Source: Elusimicrobia bacterium RIFOXYB2_FULL_48_7
GTDB taxonomy: Bacteria > Elusimicrobiota > Endomicrobiia > CG1-02-37-114 > XYA2-FULL-39-19
Length of the DNA stretch: 5,899 nucleotides
Assembly (NCBI GenBank): GCA_001800495.1
Contig: MGVM01000139.1
Coordinates: 1-5,899 of the forward strand
Direction of reading: 5' to 3'
Position 1 is the stretch's first letter, and every line of letters begins with the position of its first letter. Of this stretch, positions 1 to 5,742 are shown one piece after another. The notes under the pieces were generated by a model that was given only the letters and a program-made list of their open reading frames with translations, was not told where the DNA came from and did not search any database. Position numbers and translations under genes: made by a program.

Positions 1-153
1 AACGAGAAGATAGCCCGGCAGGCGATGGTATACGGCACGGTCATGGGTTCCTTCTGCTGCCAGGGTTTCAGCCTGGGAAAGCTCTGCAAAATAACACGCA
101 AAGACATAGAAAAAAGGCGCGCGGAGATAAAAAAACTGACGGAAACTTGTTGA
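1..153 (+). CDS. PfkB-family carbohydrate kinase, C-terminal end (partial, 5' end outside the window)
   Basis: The frame is open from the first base and ends in TGA at 151-153, giving the last 50 residues of a protein. The peptide contains YGTVMGSFCCQGFS (about residues 11-24 of the fragment), followed by a basic helix with KITRKDIEKRR. This matches the C-terminal end of PfkB/ribokinase-superfamily kinases, in which a helix with A/G-T-V-M-A/G-S-F precedes a terminal 'LT..EI..R' segment. These enzymes transfer the ATP gamma-phosphate to a sugar, sugar phosphate or nucleoside. The catalytic GAGD region would lie upstream, outside the window, so the substrate cannot be told. The next gene starts 40 nt downstream on the same strand, so the two may share a transcript. 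The family call is from remembered family patterns on a short fragment. Confidence 0.75.
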   Translation, partial: NEKIARQAMVYGTVMGSFCCQGFSLGKLCKITRKDIEKRRAEIKKLTETC

Positions 154-178
154 CACAATAACTGTTATTTTGTAGCAT

Positions 179-184
179 AGGAGG
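179..184 (+). promoter_or_regulatory. Strong ribosome binding site (AGGAGG)
   Basis: A full AGGAGG lies 9 nt before the ATG at 194. It is the clearest Shine-Dalgarno site in the window and fixes the start of the seven-helix membrane protein. The protease, barrel and DUF362 genes have no comparable site and probably depend on translation of the gene before them. Confidence 0.8.
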
Positions 185-193
185 ACAAAAATT

Positions 194-994
194 ATGGAAT
201 ATCTTCCGGTAATCATAGTAAACATTTTCATCCCGATTTCAGCTGGGCTTATTTTCCTGGCCCTGGCGAAGTACATCGTTTATATCGCTCCGATAAGGCA
301 TTTTTCGGCCGGCAAGGCGACCTATGACCGCGCGTACTACGCTTTCATGGCGTTCGGCATCTACCTTGCCACAAGGCCCCTCCAGCTGTTGCTGGGCCCG
401 CATCCCCTTCCTTTAATAATAAACAATATTCGCGAATTCTTCATGATAGGCGTATTCGGGCCGAGTGTTTTTCTGGCCATTTACGGCCTTGCCTACGGCG
501 GGGAGAACATCAAAAAAAACCTGAACCTGGTTGTTTACGGCATTAGCGTGTTTTTCGCGTTGGTTTTTGTTGTTGTGAATATTTTCGCGATCGGCGGAAG
601 CGAGCCGGTTTTCTATATCGGCAGCTATGCCGCCTACGACGGGCTTTGGTTCAAGGGCCTTACCCCGGAAAGGTCGGTGCTGATGGCGGTGCTTTTCATA
701 TGCCGCCTTGCCAGCCCGGTGTTAATACTGGCAGCCGGCGCCACGATCGCCCTGGCCAGGGCTTTCACCTACCCCGAAGACAGAAAAAAATTGTATTCTA
801 ACATGCCAAAAAAATTGATCCTGTCAGCCATAGGAACTTATTGTTTCAGCTTTTCGATGCTGACTGTCGGTTTTGTCTGGATCCTCGGCAAAGTGCCCAA
901 CCAATGGTGGGGCTATTACGTTGGTGCGTTCCTGGCGGGATTTTTTGAAGCATGGAGCATTTCCCTGCCGATAAGAAAAGAACAAGACCTCTAA
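194..994 (+). CDS. Seven-transmembrane-helix integral membrane protein of unknown function
   Basis: The 266-residue protein starts at an ATG with AGGAGG 9 nt upstream. I do not recognise the family. By eye it has seven hydrophobic segments at about residues 4-26, 47-66, 82-101, 111-133, 161-189, 207-230 and 238-259. They are joined by short loops, and the longest (about 134-160) is aromatic and glycine rich. A charged loop YPEDRKKLYSNMPKK (about 193-207) separates helices 5 and 6 and is probably cytoplasmic by the positive-inside rule. The C-terminus is short and charged (RKEQDL), with no kinase, cyclase or other output domain. Seven helices and this size recall the membrane sensor regions of some histidine kinases (7TM types), but no diagnostic motif supports that. 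The protease follows after 9 nt in the same reading frame, so the two are probably co-transcribed. The gene is GC-rich (about 52% over 241-540), unlike the barrel gene downstream. Confidence 0.85.
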   Translation: MEYLPVIIVNIFIPISAGLIFLALAKYIVYIAPIRHFSAGKATYDRAYYAFMAFGIYLATRPLQLLLGPHPLPLIINNIREFFMIGVFGPSVFLAIYGLAYGGENIKKNLNLVVYGISVFFALVFVVVNIFAIGGSEPVFYIGSYAAYDGLWFKGLTPERSVLMAVLFICRLASPVLILAAGATIALARAFTYPEDRKKLYSNMPKKLILSAIGTYCFSFSMLTVGFVWILGKVPNQWWGYYVGAFLAGFFEAWSISLPIRKEQDL

Positions 995-1003
995 TCAAAT
1001 AAA

Positions 1004-2572
1004 TTGAAATCAAACCTATCGTTCAGAATTTCCTCCGCAGTTTTAATCGCCGTTTTTTTAGCTGTATCCGCGGGCGCTTTCCAGGTTGAAAAGTTCAAAT
1101 CATCAGGGTCAAAAAAACTCTTAGACGTGGTCAAGGGCGAAGTGATCGTAAAATTCAGGTCCAGCACGCCCGGGGCGTCCCGGATGAACTCGGCAGGGCG
1201 CATCAGCGCTTTCACCAAAAACGAATTGAAACGCGCCGGCGTTGATGTGATCAAGCTTCCCGGCACCATGAGCGTGGAATCTGCGGTCAATTACTACAAA
1301 TCCCTGCCAGAAGTAGAATACGCCGAGCCGAACTATATCAGAAGAGCTCTAGTTATACCGAACGATACATACTACAACTCATATCAATGGGGCCTGTCAA
1401 AGATCGACTGTATCGATGCTTGGGATATCGTTAAAGCATCATGGAACATAACTGTTGCAGTAATAGACACAGGAGTTGACTATAGGCATCCAGACTTAAG
1501 TCAAAATGTTGACTGGCTAAACGGTTATAATTTTATTTATCCGGGTATGCCTCCCATGGACAATAACGGACATGGCACTCATGTTGCGGGAATAATATCA
1601 GCTATGACAAACAACGGTACAGGCATTGCAGGAGTGAGTTGGGGTGCGAGGATACTTCCGGTAAAAATACTTGATGAGTATGGAATGGGTTCTACAGAAT
1701 CTATTTCGGAAGGAGTGCCGTATGCTGTTGAAAACGGGGCAAAAATAATTAATCTGAGCGTCGGCGGAGAAGAGCTTTCACTTACCGAGAAAACGGTCAT
1801 TAATGATGCATATGACCGGGGAGCAATAATCGTCGCAGCTGCAGGTAATTTCGCTTCAGACAATGATAACAGTAATGATTACGTCATGTTTCCCGCTGCA
1901 TTAGATACCGTGATAGCTGTAGGTGCAGCGACATACAACGGCAGTCGTGCGAATTTTTCAAATTTCGGCACTGAGCTTGATTTTCTGGCTCCGGGTGTCG
2001 GGATATGGAGCGTGGTCCCCTCATCCAATCCGGGGGGGATTTTGAATGATGACGACGATCTCTGGAGTCCGATTGGGTATGCAAGTTCGGATGGTACTTC
2101 GATGGCCGCTCCTTTCGTTTCGGGTGTTATTGCCCTCATGCTGACAAAGGAACCACTCTTAACATTTTCGGAAATATATGAAAAACTTGCGGTAACAGCG
2201 ACTGATATTTCGCCGGCGGGCAGAGATAGGTTTGCCGGGTATGGAATAGTAAATGCGGCAAAGGCTTTAGGTTACAGGGTTCCGGTTCTTTCGGCTTCGT
2301 TTAATGTGCTCAGTACACCTAATCCCTTCAGTCCTTACAAATCCCAGATGGTCAGGATATATTTTTCCCAGGAAATTCAAGGCACGGTAGGATCGCTGAA
2401 AATATACAACATTGCCGGGGAAAGGGTAAGAACGCTCAGTAGTATCTATGCAAATCGTGCCGAATGGGATGGAAGGAACGATGACGGGGATATTGCTTCA
2501 GACGGGATGTATTATTATGTCATTGAATCCAGTATGGGAAAAATCAGAGGAAAAATCACTCTCATAAAATGA
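1004..2572 (+). CDS. Secreted subtilisin-like serine protease (S8) precursor with I9-like prodomain and FlgD-Ig/type-A-sorting-like C-terminal tail
   Basis: The 522-residue precursor begins at TTG 1004. This start is chosen because it gives a full signal peptide (MKSNLSFR, hydrophobic core 9-22, likely cut after AGA at 23-25); no upstream start exists, since the in-frame stop of the preceding gene is at 992-994. No clear Shine-Dalgarno is visible, so reinitiation is likely. Residues about 44-112 look like an inhibitor-I9/fervidolysin-type prodomain (GEVIVKFRS, then VEYAEPNY). The S8 triad is intact: D155 in VAVIDTGVD, H190 in NGHGTHVAG and S366 in GTSMAAPFVSG, with oxyanion N282 in AAAGN. Residues about 432-522 form a beta-rich tail with NPFSP (440-444), KIYNIAGERVRTL (466-478), WDGRNDDG (488-495), DGMYYYVIE (500-508) and final KITLIK. 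This resembles FlgD-Ig/T9SS type-A sorting domains and suggests secretion to or past the outer membrane. GC drops sharply near codon 115. The product overlaps the barrel gene by 4 nt. Confidence 0.95.
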   Translation: MKSNLSFRISSAVLIAVFLAVSAGAFQVEKFKSSGSKKLLDVVKGEVIVKFRSSTPGASRMNSAGRISAFTKNELKRAGVDVIKLPGTMSVESAVNYYKSLPEVEYAEPNYIRRALVIPNDTYYNSYQWGLSKIDCIDAWDIVKASWNITVAVIDTGVDYRHPDLSQNVDWLNGYNFIYPGMPPMDNNGHGTHVAGIISAMTNNGTGIAGVSWGARILPVKILDEYGMGSTESISEGVPYAVENGAKIINLSVGGEELSLTEKTVINDAYDRGAIIVAAAGNFASDNDNSNDYVMFPAALDTVIAVGAATYNGSRANFSNFGTELDFLAPGVGIWSVVPSSNPGGILNDDDDLWSPIGYASSDGTSMAAPFVSGVIALMLTKEPLLTFSEIYEKLAVTATDISPAGRDRFAGYGIVNAAKALGYRVPVLSASFNVLSTPNPFSPYKSQMVRIYFSQEIQGTVGSLKIYNIAGERVRTLSSIYANRAEWDGRNDDGDIASDGMYYYVIESSMGKIRGKITLIK

Positions 2573-3530
2573 AAAATAGCAGGCAATCTCTTCGTGCGGT
2601 TTTTATTCCGGTCATGGTCATATTATTAATTTTGATATCGCGCGATATGCTGCATTCCGAGATTTTTCAGTCGCCAGGCACGTCAGGTTTAACTTTTCTT
2701 AAAATTGGATTTGCAGCAAGGCCGCAGGCTATGGGCGGGAATTTTTCATCTCTATCAAATGATCTATCGGCATTTGAATATAATATCGCAGGACTGGGTT
2801 TCGTTATGAATTCCCAATACGCATTCACACACGTATCTCTTTTTAACAATGATATTTCAGCTGATAATTTTATGTTTGGTTTCGGTTTTGGGGAACATGC
2901 TTTGGGATTCAGTGTAAAGATGCTTAAAACCAGTGACAATACACGGTCAACAGCTGATGTCGGGGGTGTTCAGACGGTAGTTCAGGGGGACGAGATTACG
3001 CTGAGTGACAGCAAATTTTCGGTTGGATATGCTAATTGTTACCCGCTTAATTTTAAGGAAGATAAAACGGTTAATTTCGGATTGGCCTTAAATGTTATTT
3101 CTGAAAAGCTCGGTGATTCACAGGTATCAGCTTTCACCGGGGATATTGGACTATTGTATAATTTCAGGGGTACCGGAGAAAGATTCGGTGCAACACTTCA
3201 AAATGTCGGTAGTACTTCTGGGACGGATAATCTCCCGACAACCTTAAGATTAAGCCCGGGATATGCGACAAAAGACATCAGTCTCAGCATGGATCTGATC
3301 ACAAGTGTTGACCCAAAGATAAGAATTGGTATTGGGGTAGAAATTCCTGTGCAAAAGCTATTTGCACTGAGATTTGGTTGCGGGTACCAACAGACAGTTG
3401 AATTTTCTGCTGGTTTTGGGATAAAACTCGGCCATACTAAGCTTGATTATGCATATACCCCTCATGTTGATCTTGGAACTTCCTCTAGAATAACACTGAT
3501 TGTGGATTTTTCCACAGAACCGTAATAACA
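1346..3530. other. Low-GC segment beginning inside the protease gene
   Basis: Hand counts of 300-base samples give about 52% GC for 241-540, 50% for 1021-1320, 42% for 1381-1680, 40% for 2761-3060 and 56% for 4561-4860. Third-position GC in the protease falls from 58/87 (codons 26-112) to 32/87 (codons 115-201). The segment covers the catalytic domain, the C-terminal tail and the barrel gene. Its left edge falls at the prodomain/catalytic junction and its right edge appears to be near the barrel/DUF362 gene boundary. Edges are approximate; I infer replacement or transfer, but see no repeats or mobility genes at the edges. Confidence 0.6.
2569..3525 (+). CDS. PorV/PorQ-family (UPF0164-like) outer-membrane beta-barrel protein
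   Basis: The 318-residue protein starts at an ATG that overlaps the protease stop (ATGA), a usual sign of translational coupling; a weak AGAGG lies too far upstream to act alone. A basic N-terminus and hydrophobic core (about 11-24) form a signal peptide, cut near residue 30. The mature start has the family signature: GTSG (38-41), FLKIGFAARPQAMGG (43-57), then a run of S/N/D ending in EYNIAGLG (70-77), equivalent to the family's NPAGL. The rest alternates hydrophobic and polar residues in glycine-rich strands and ends in ITLIVDF (308-314), a plausible terminal barrel strand. In Bacteroidetes, PorV binds C-terminal sorting domains and delivers cargo for surface attachment, and PorQ has a related role. 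Here the partner is probably the upstream protease, but that is inference. Length fits the family. GC is low (about 40% in 2761-3060). It could instead be a generic UPF0164 barrel with no secretion role. Confidence 0.82.
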   Translation: MKNSRQSLRAVFIPVMVILLILISRDMLHSEIFQSPGTSGLTFLKIGFAARPQAMGGNFSSLSNDLSAFEYNIAGLGFVMNSQYAFTHVSLFNNDISADNFMFGFGFGEHALGFSVKMLKTSDNTRSTADVGGVQTVVQGDEITLSDSKFSVGYANCYPLNFKEDKTVNFGLALNVISEKLGDSQVSAFTGDIGLLYNFRGTGERFGATLQNVGSTSGTDNLPTTLRLSPGYATKDISLSMDLITSVDPKIRIGIGVEIPVQKLFALRFGCGYQQTVEFSAGFGIKLGHTKLDYAYTPHVDLGTSSRITLIVDFSTEP

Positions 3531-4496
3531 ATGTTAAAATTTAGTAAAACCAATTCGCTTTTAGGGCTCAAAAAACTCCTGGACGGGTTCCGCCTGGACA
3601 ACGAATGTTTTGTTATCAAGCCGAATTTCTACAAGGAATTCATCGGATACTACACTGAAAAAGAAGTTCTGGAACTGTTTTTCATGTTGTTGGAAGGCCG
3701 GAAAATTTACGTGACCGAATGCTATACCGCAGCGCGCAACGACCTTTCAAAAAAAATCCTTCCCGGCCTTGAAGAAGGGATGCAGCACGTTGAATGGTTC
3801 CGGCTGCAGGATGAAATATTCTTCAAATCTACGGGAATTGGCGAATTATTCAAAAAACACAACGTGGAATGGATAAATGCCACGGAAGAATACTGGGCGG
3901 GAAGGACCGTAGACCCGGAAATAATTAAAGCACTTGTAGAAAAGAAATACCCTCCCGTGAAACACCCCGAGCTTTACGGTGTTATCCCGAAAAAACTTTT
4001 TGATTTGCGCGCCGCGACCCTTGTAAACCTTGCGAAGTTCAAGGTGATGTACGCAAAATCCGACAGGATATTTTTCACGCTGGCCATGAAAAACCTGTTC
4101 GGGATGATACCTGCGCCCAACAGGGAAAATTACCACGGCAAGGACGACATGGGCTTGTCTTCTTCGATAAACGACATGCTAAAGATTTACACTGCGGTAT
4201 TCCCGGATAATATACATGTGCTTGAGGCGATGAACCGCACCATAATCTCGGTTAATTCACTAACGCAAGCTGGTTACAAACACTCCAACCCAGCGCTTGT
4301 GGAGGACCTGGGTTTCGCGCTGGCAGGCGACAATCCGGTGGAAATGGACGCCTACGCGGTCAGTTTGTTCGGAATCGACCCTCACAAGCGCCATTTTTTA
4401 AGAATGGGCAAAGAATCATTCGGCGAGTGGGATGAAAACAAGTTCCCTCAAACCCCGGAAAAAATAAAAAACTATTTTGATAAATTCAAAATGTAA
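3531..4496 (+). CDS. DUF362-family protein without a ferredoxin domain
   Basis: The 321-residue protein starts at ATG 3531, 5 nt after the barrel stop, with no clear Shine-Dalgarno, so coupling is likely. Several DUF362 landmarks are visible in order: FVIKPNFY (27-34); YTEKEVLELFF (41-51), as in the helix after the KPN motif; a following strand with E63 (IYVTEC, 59-64); LVNLAKFK (164-171), equivalent to 'vnlpklKtH'; LAMKNLFGMIP (184-194); NRENYHG (197-203); and GDNPVEMDAYAVSLFGI (266-282), matching the 'D.va.Da.a..llG' region. The family has no general biochemical role that I can state. Many members carry a C-terminal 4Fe-4S ferredoxin domain, but this one has only two cysteines (C26 and C64), so it should not bind such clusters. 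No signal peptide is seen, so it is probably cytoplasmic. Composition appears to return to the GC-richer type within the first few codons. Confidence 0.82.
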   Translation: MLKFSKTNSLLGLKKLLDGFRLDNECFVIKPNFYKEFIGYYTEKEVLELFFMLLEGRKIYVTECYTAARNDLSKKILPGLEEGMQHVEWFRLQDEIFFKSTGIGELFKKHNVEWINATEEYWAGRTVDPEIIKALVEKKYPPVKHPELYGVIPKKLFDLRAATLVNLAKFKVMYAKSDRIFFTLAMKNLFGMIPAPNRENYHGKDDMGLSSSINDMLKIYTAVFPDNIHVLEAMNRTIISVNSLTQAGYKHSNPALVEDLGFALAGDNPVEMDAYAVSLFGIDPHKRHFLRMGKESFGEWDENKFPQTPEKIKNYFDKFKM

Positions 4497-4506
4497 TAAT
4501 CAAGAA

Positions 4507-4545
4507 GGTGCCCCATACGCTTCCAAGCGCGTAGCATGGGGTATC
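4507..4545 (+). promoter_or_regulatory. Long hairpin in the leader of the aldo/keto reductase gene
   Basis: The 60-nt gap before the reductase holds an imperfect inverted repeat. CCCCAT (4511-4516) pairs with ATGGGG (4536-4541). Four further pairs including two G-T wobbles (4507-4510 with 4542-4545) extend it outward. ACGC (4517-4520) pairs with GCGT (4529-4532) after a 3-base bulge, giving about 14 pairs. No T tract follows, so it is not a classical terminator. It ends 11 nt before the ATG at 4557 and buries the alternative ATG at 4536. It may insulate or process the message, or affect ribosome access. Confidence 0.5.
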
Positions 4546-4556
4546 AAGTAGGAAGG

Positions 4557-5516
4557 ATGCGAACTAGAAAACTGGGTTGGACAGACCTCAATTTAACCGT
4601 GATCGGGCTGGGAACCTGGGCTATAGGCGGAGCCGGGTGGAAATACAGTTGGGGACCCCAGGACGACAAGGATTCAATCGCGGCCATCAGGCGGGCGGTT
4701 GCCCTCGGAATAAACTGGATTGACACAGCGGCTGCCTACGGACTGGGCCATTCAGAAGAAATACTGGCAAAAGCCCTGGAAGGCTTGCGGGACAAGGTGA
4801 TTGTCGCAACAAAATGCAGCAGGTTGTGGGACACGGAAGGCAACCTGGTCAGCTGCCTGAAAAAAGAGAGTATCCGAAGGGAACTTGAAAACAGCCTGAG
4901 ACGGCTGAAAACGGACGTGATTGACCTTTACCAGGTGCATTGGCCGTCTCCGGAAGAAGACCTTGAAGATGCCTGGGCAGAAATAGGTAAAATGATAAAA
5001 GAGGGGAAGATCCGTTACGCGGGCGTTTCTAATTTCAACACAGAACAGATGAAACGCTGCAACAAGATCCACCCTATTGCCTCCCTTCAGCCGCCTTACA
5101 GCATGCTCAGGCGCGATATTGAAAAAGAGATCCTGGGTTTTTGCGCCGAGAATAAAATAGGGGTGGTTGTTTACAGCCCGTTGCAGAAAGGCCTGCTTAC
5201 CGGAAAATTCACCGAGGAAGTAATAAAAAACCTTTCGCCGGATGACAACCGGCACAACGACCCGTATTTCCACGAGCCGAAGTTCGGCACGATTATGAAA
5301 TTCATAAATGAGCTGAAGGGTTTTTCTTCAAAAAAGGGCAGGGCCGTGCAGGAACTTGCCATAGCGTGGGTGTTAAGAAGGCCTGAGGTTACTTCAGCTA
5401 TCGTAGGCGCAAGGTGCCCAAGCCAGGTGGAAGAAAACGTTAAAGCCGGGGATTGGGTTCTTTCAGAAAGTGAGATAGGATATATTGAGAAACTGATGAA
5501 GGAATGCGGGGTATGA
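4557..5516 (+). CDS. Aldo/keto reductase (NADPH-type, YhdN/GSP69-like)
   Basis: The chosen start is ATG 4557 (319 residues; begins MRTRKLG, the usual family N-terminus) with AGGAAGG directly before it. An in-frame ATG at 4536 would add seven residues but lies inside a hairpin with no suitably spaced ribosome site. The (beta/alpha)8 landmarks are all present, numbered from 4557: GLGTWAIGG (17-25); the catalytic tetrad D56 and Y61 (WIDTAAAYG), K86 (VATK) and H128 (DLYQVHWP); GVSNF (156-160); QPPYSM (178-183); SPLQKGLLTGKF (207-218); and the cofactor-phosphate loop IVGARCPSQVEEN (282-294). Enzymes of this family reduce aldehydes or ketones with NAD(P)H in the cytoplasm. The tryptophan-rich start, LYQVHWP and QPPY recall Bacillus YhdN/GSP69 (AKR11-type); the substrate is unknown. 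It is probably the last gene of the run. The sampled 5' part has about 56% GC. Confidence 0.95.
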   Translation: MRTRKLGWTDLNLTVIGLGTWAIGGAGWKYSWGPQDDKDSIAAIRRAVALGINWIDTAAAYGLGHSEEILAKALEGLRDKVIVATKCSRLWDTEGNLVSCLKKESIRRELENSLRRLKTDVIDLYQVHWPSPEEDLEDAWAEIGKMIKEGKIRYAGVSNFNTEQMKRCNKIHPIASLQPPYSMLRRDIEKEILGFCAENKIGVVVYSPLQKGLLTGKFTEEVIKNLSPDDNRHNDPYFHEPKFGTIMKFINELKGFSSKKGRAVQELAIAWVLRRPEVTSAIVGARCPSQVEENVKAGDWVLSESEIGYIEKLMKECGV

Positions 5517-5530
5517 GTAGGATGGAATTC

Positions 5531-5557
5531 AATCCAAACTTGTTGACAGTTTGGATT
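5531..5557. other. Perfect 10-bp inverted repeat between the reductase and the convergent tRNA gene
   Basis: AATCCAAACT (5531-5540) and AGTTTGGATT (5548-5557) are exact reverse complements around a 7-nt loop, starting 14 nt after the reductase stop. The stem has only four G/C pairs of ten and no T tract follows on either strand. Its place between convergent genes suggests a weak bidirectional terminator or message-end stabiliser, but a protein-binding palindrome is equally possible. Confidence 0.45.
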
Positions 5558-5570
5558 TCGCACCATGCTC

Positions 5571-5578
5571 AAAAAAAA
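5571..5578 (-). terminator. T8 tract directly after tRNA-Glu
   Basis: On the minus strand eight T residues follow the discriminator base immediately. The tRNA's own T-arm (ACCAG/CTGGT) and GC-rich acceptor strand lie just before, so a hairpin plus T tract is formed by the tRNA itself, in the manner of an intrinsic terminator. It also means no CCA is encoded. Function is inferred from position and composition only. Confidence 0.4.
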
Positions 5579-5650
5579 TGCCCCCAACCAGATTCGGACT
5601 GGTGCTACCGCCTTGAAAGGGCGATGACCTAACCGCTAGTCTATGGGGGC
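5579..5650 (-). tRNA. tRNA-Glu (anticodon TTC)
   Basis: The reverse complement folds into a 72-nt cloverleaf. The acceptor stem is GCCCCCA/TGGGGGC with discriminator A. The D-arm is GACT/GGTC with a loop holding GG. The anticodon stem is TCGCC/GGCGG (one T-G pair) with loop CTTTCAA, giving anticodon TTC (reads GAA/GAG). The variable loop is 4 nt (TAGC) and the T-stem is ACCAG/CTGGT. The anticodon arm and short variable loop closely match bacterial tRNA-Glu as I recall it from E. coli. No CCA is encoded, so it must be added after transcription. One oddity: the T-loop reads TCCGAAT rather than TTCGAAT, placing C at the nearly universal U55/pseudouridine position. Confidence 0.93.
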
Positions 5651-5695
5651 AAAATGTCAATAAGAAGTGAAAAAAAGAGCTTTTATTGGTTGCTA

Positions 5696-5724
5696 ATTCT
5701 ATCATTTAAGCCTATTATTGTCAA
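5696..5724 (-). promoter_or_regulatory. Sigma-70-type promoter of tRNA-Glu
   Basis: Reading the minus strand, TTGACA (5719-5724, full consensus) is followed after exactly 17 nt by TAGAAT (5696-5701, 5 of 6 to TATAAT). The predicted start near 5689 gives a leader of about 40 nt before the first tRNA base at 5650. Spacing, match and position together make this the best promoter in the window. Confidence 0.75.
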
Positions 5725-5742
5725 CCCGTCCATTTCCTATCG

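Noticed and set aside
150..178. TTGACA, 17 nt, TAGCAT: possible promoter before the seven-helix gene, with a palindrome AATAACTGTTATT (157-169) between the hexamers.
   Set aside because: The predicted transcript would begin near 185, after the AGGAGG site at 179-184, so the gene's only good ribosome site would be lost. The -10 has just 4 of 6 matches.
991..2139. Several minus-strand open frames of 66-99 codons within the protease gene.
   Set aside because: All are antisense to a protease with intact triad and domain order, and none shows a family motif.
4536..4556. Longer form of the aldo/keto reductase starting at ATG 4536.
   Set aside because: This ATG is inside a hairpin stem with no suitably spaced ribosome site, and the seven extra residues precede the usual family start M-R-T-R-K-L-G.
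4752..5273. Minus-strand open frame of 173 codons inside the reductase gene.
   Set aside because: It is antisense to a gene with all catalytic and cofactor motifs; its peptide has no recognisable family and it has no promoter or ribosome site of its own.
5543..5571. Extra TTGACA words at 5543-5548 (plus) and 5655-5660 (minus).
   Set aside because: Neither has a -10-like hexamer at 16-18 nt; the second would place its -10 inside the tRNA.
5171..5587. Minus-strand open frame of 138 codons running from the tRNA 3' end into the reductase gene.
   Set aside because: It begins inside the tRNA-Glu gene and lies mostly antisense to the reductase; the peptide is not recognisable.
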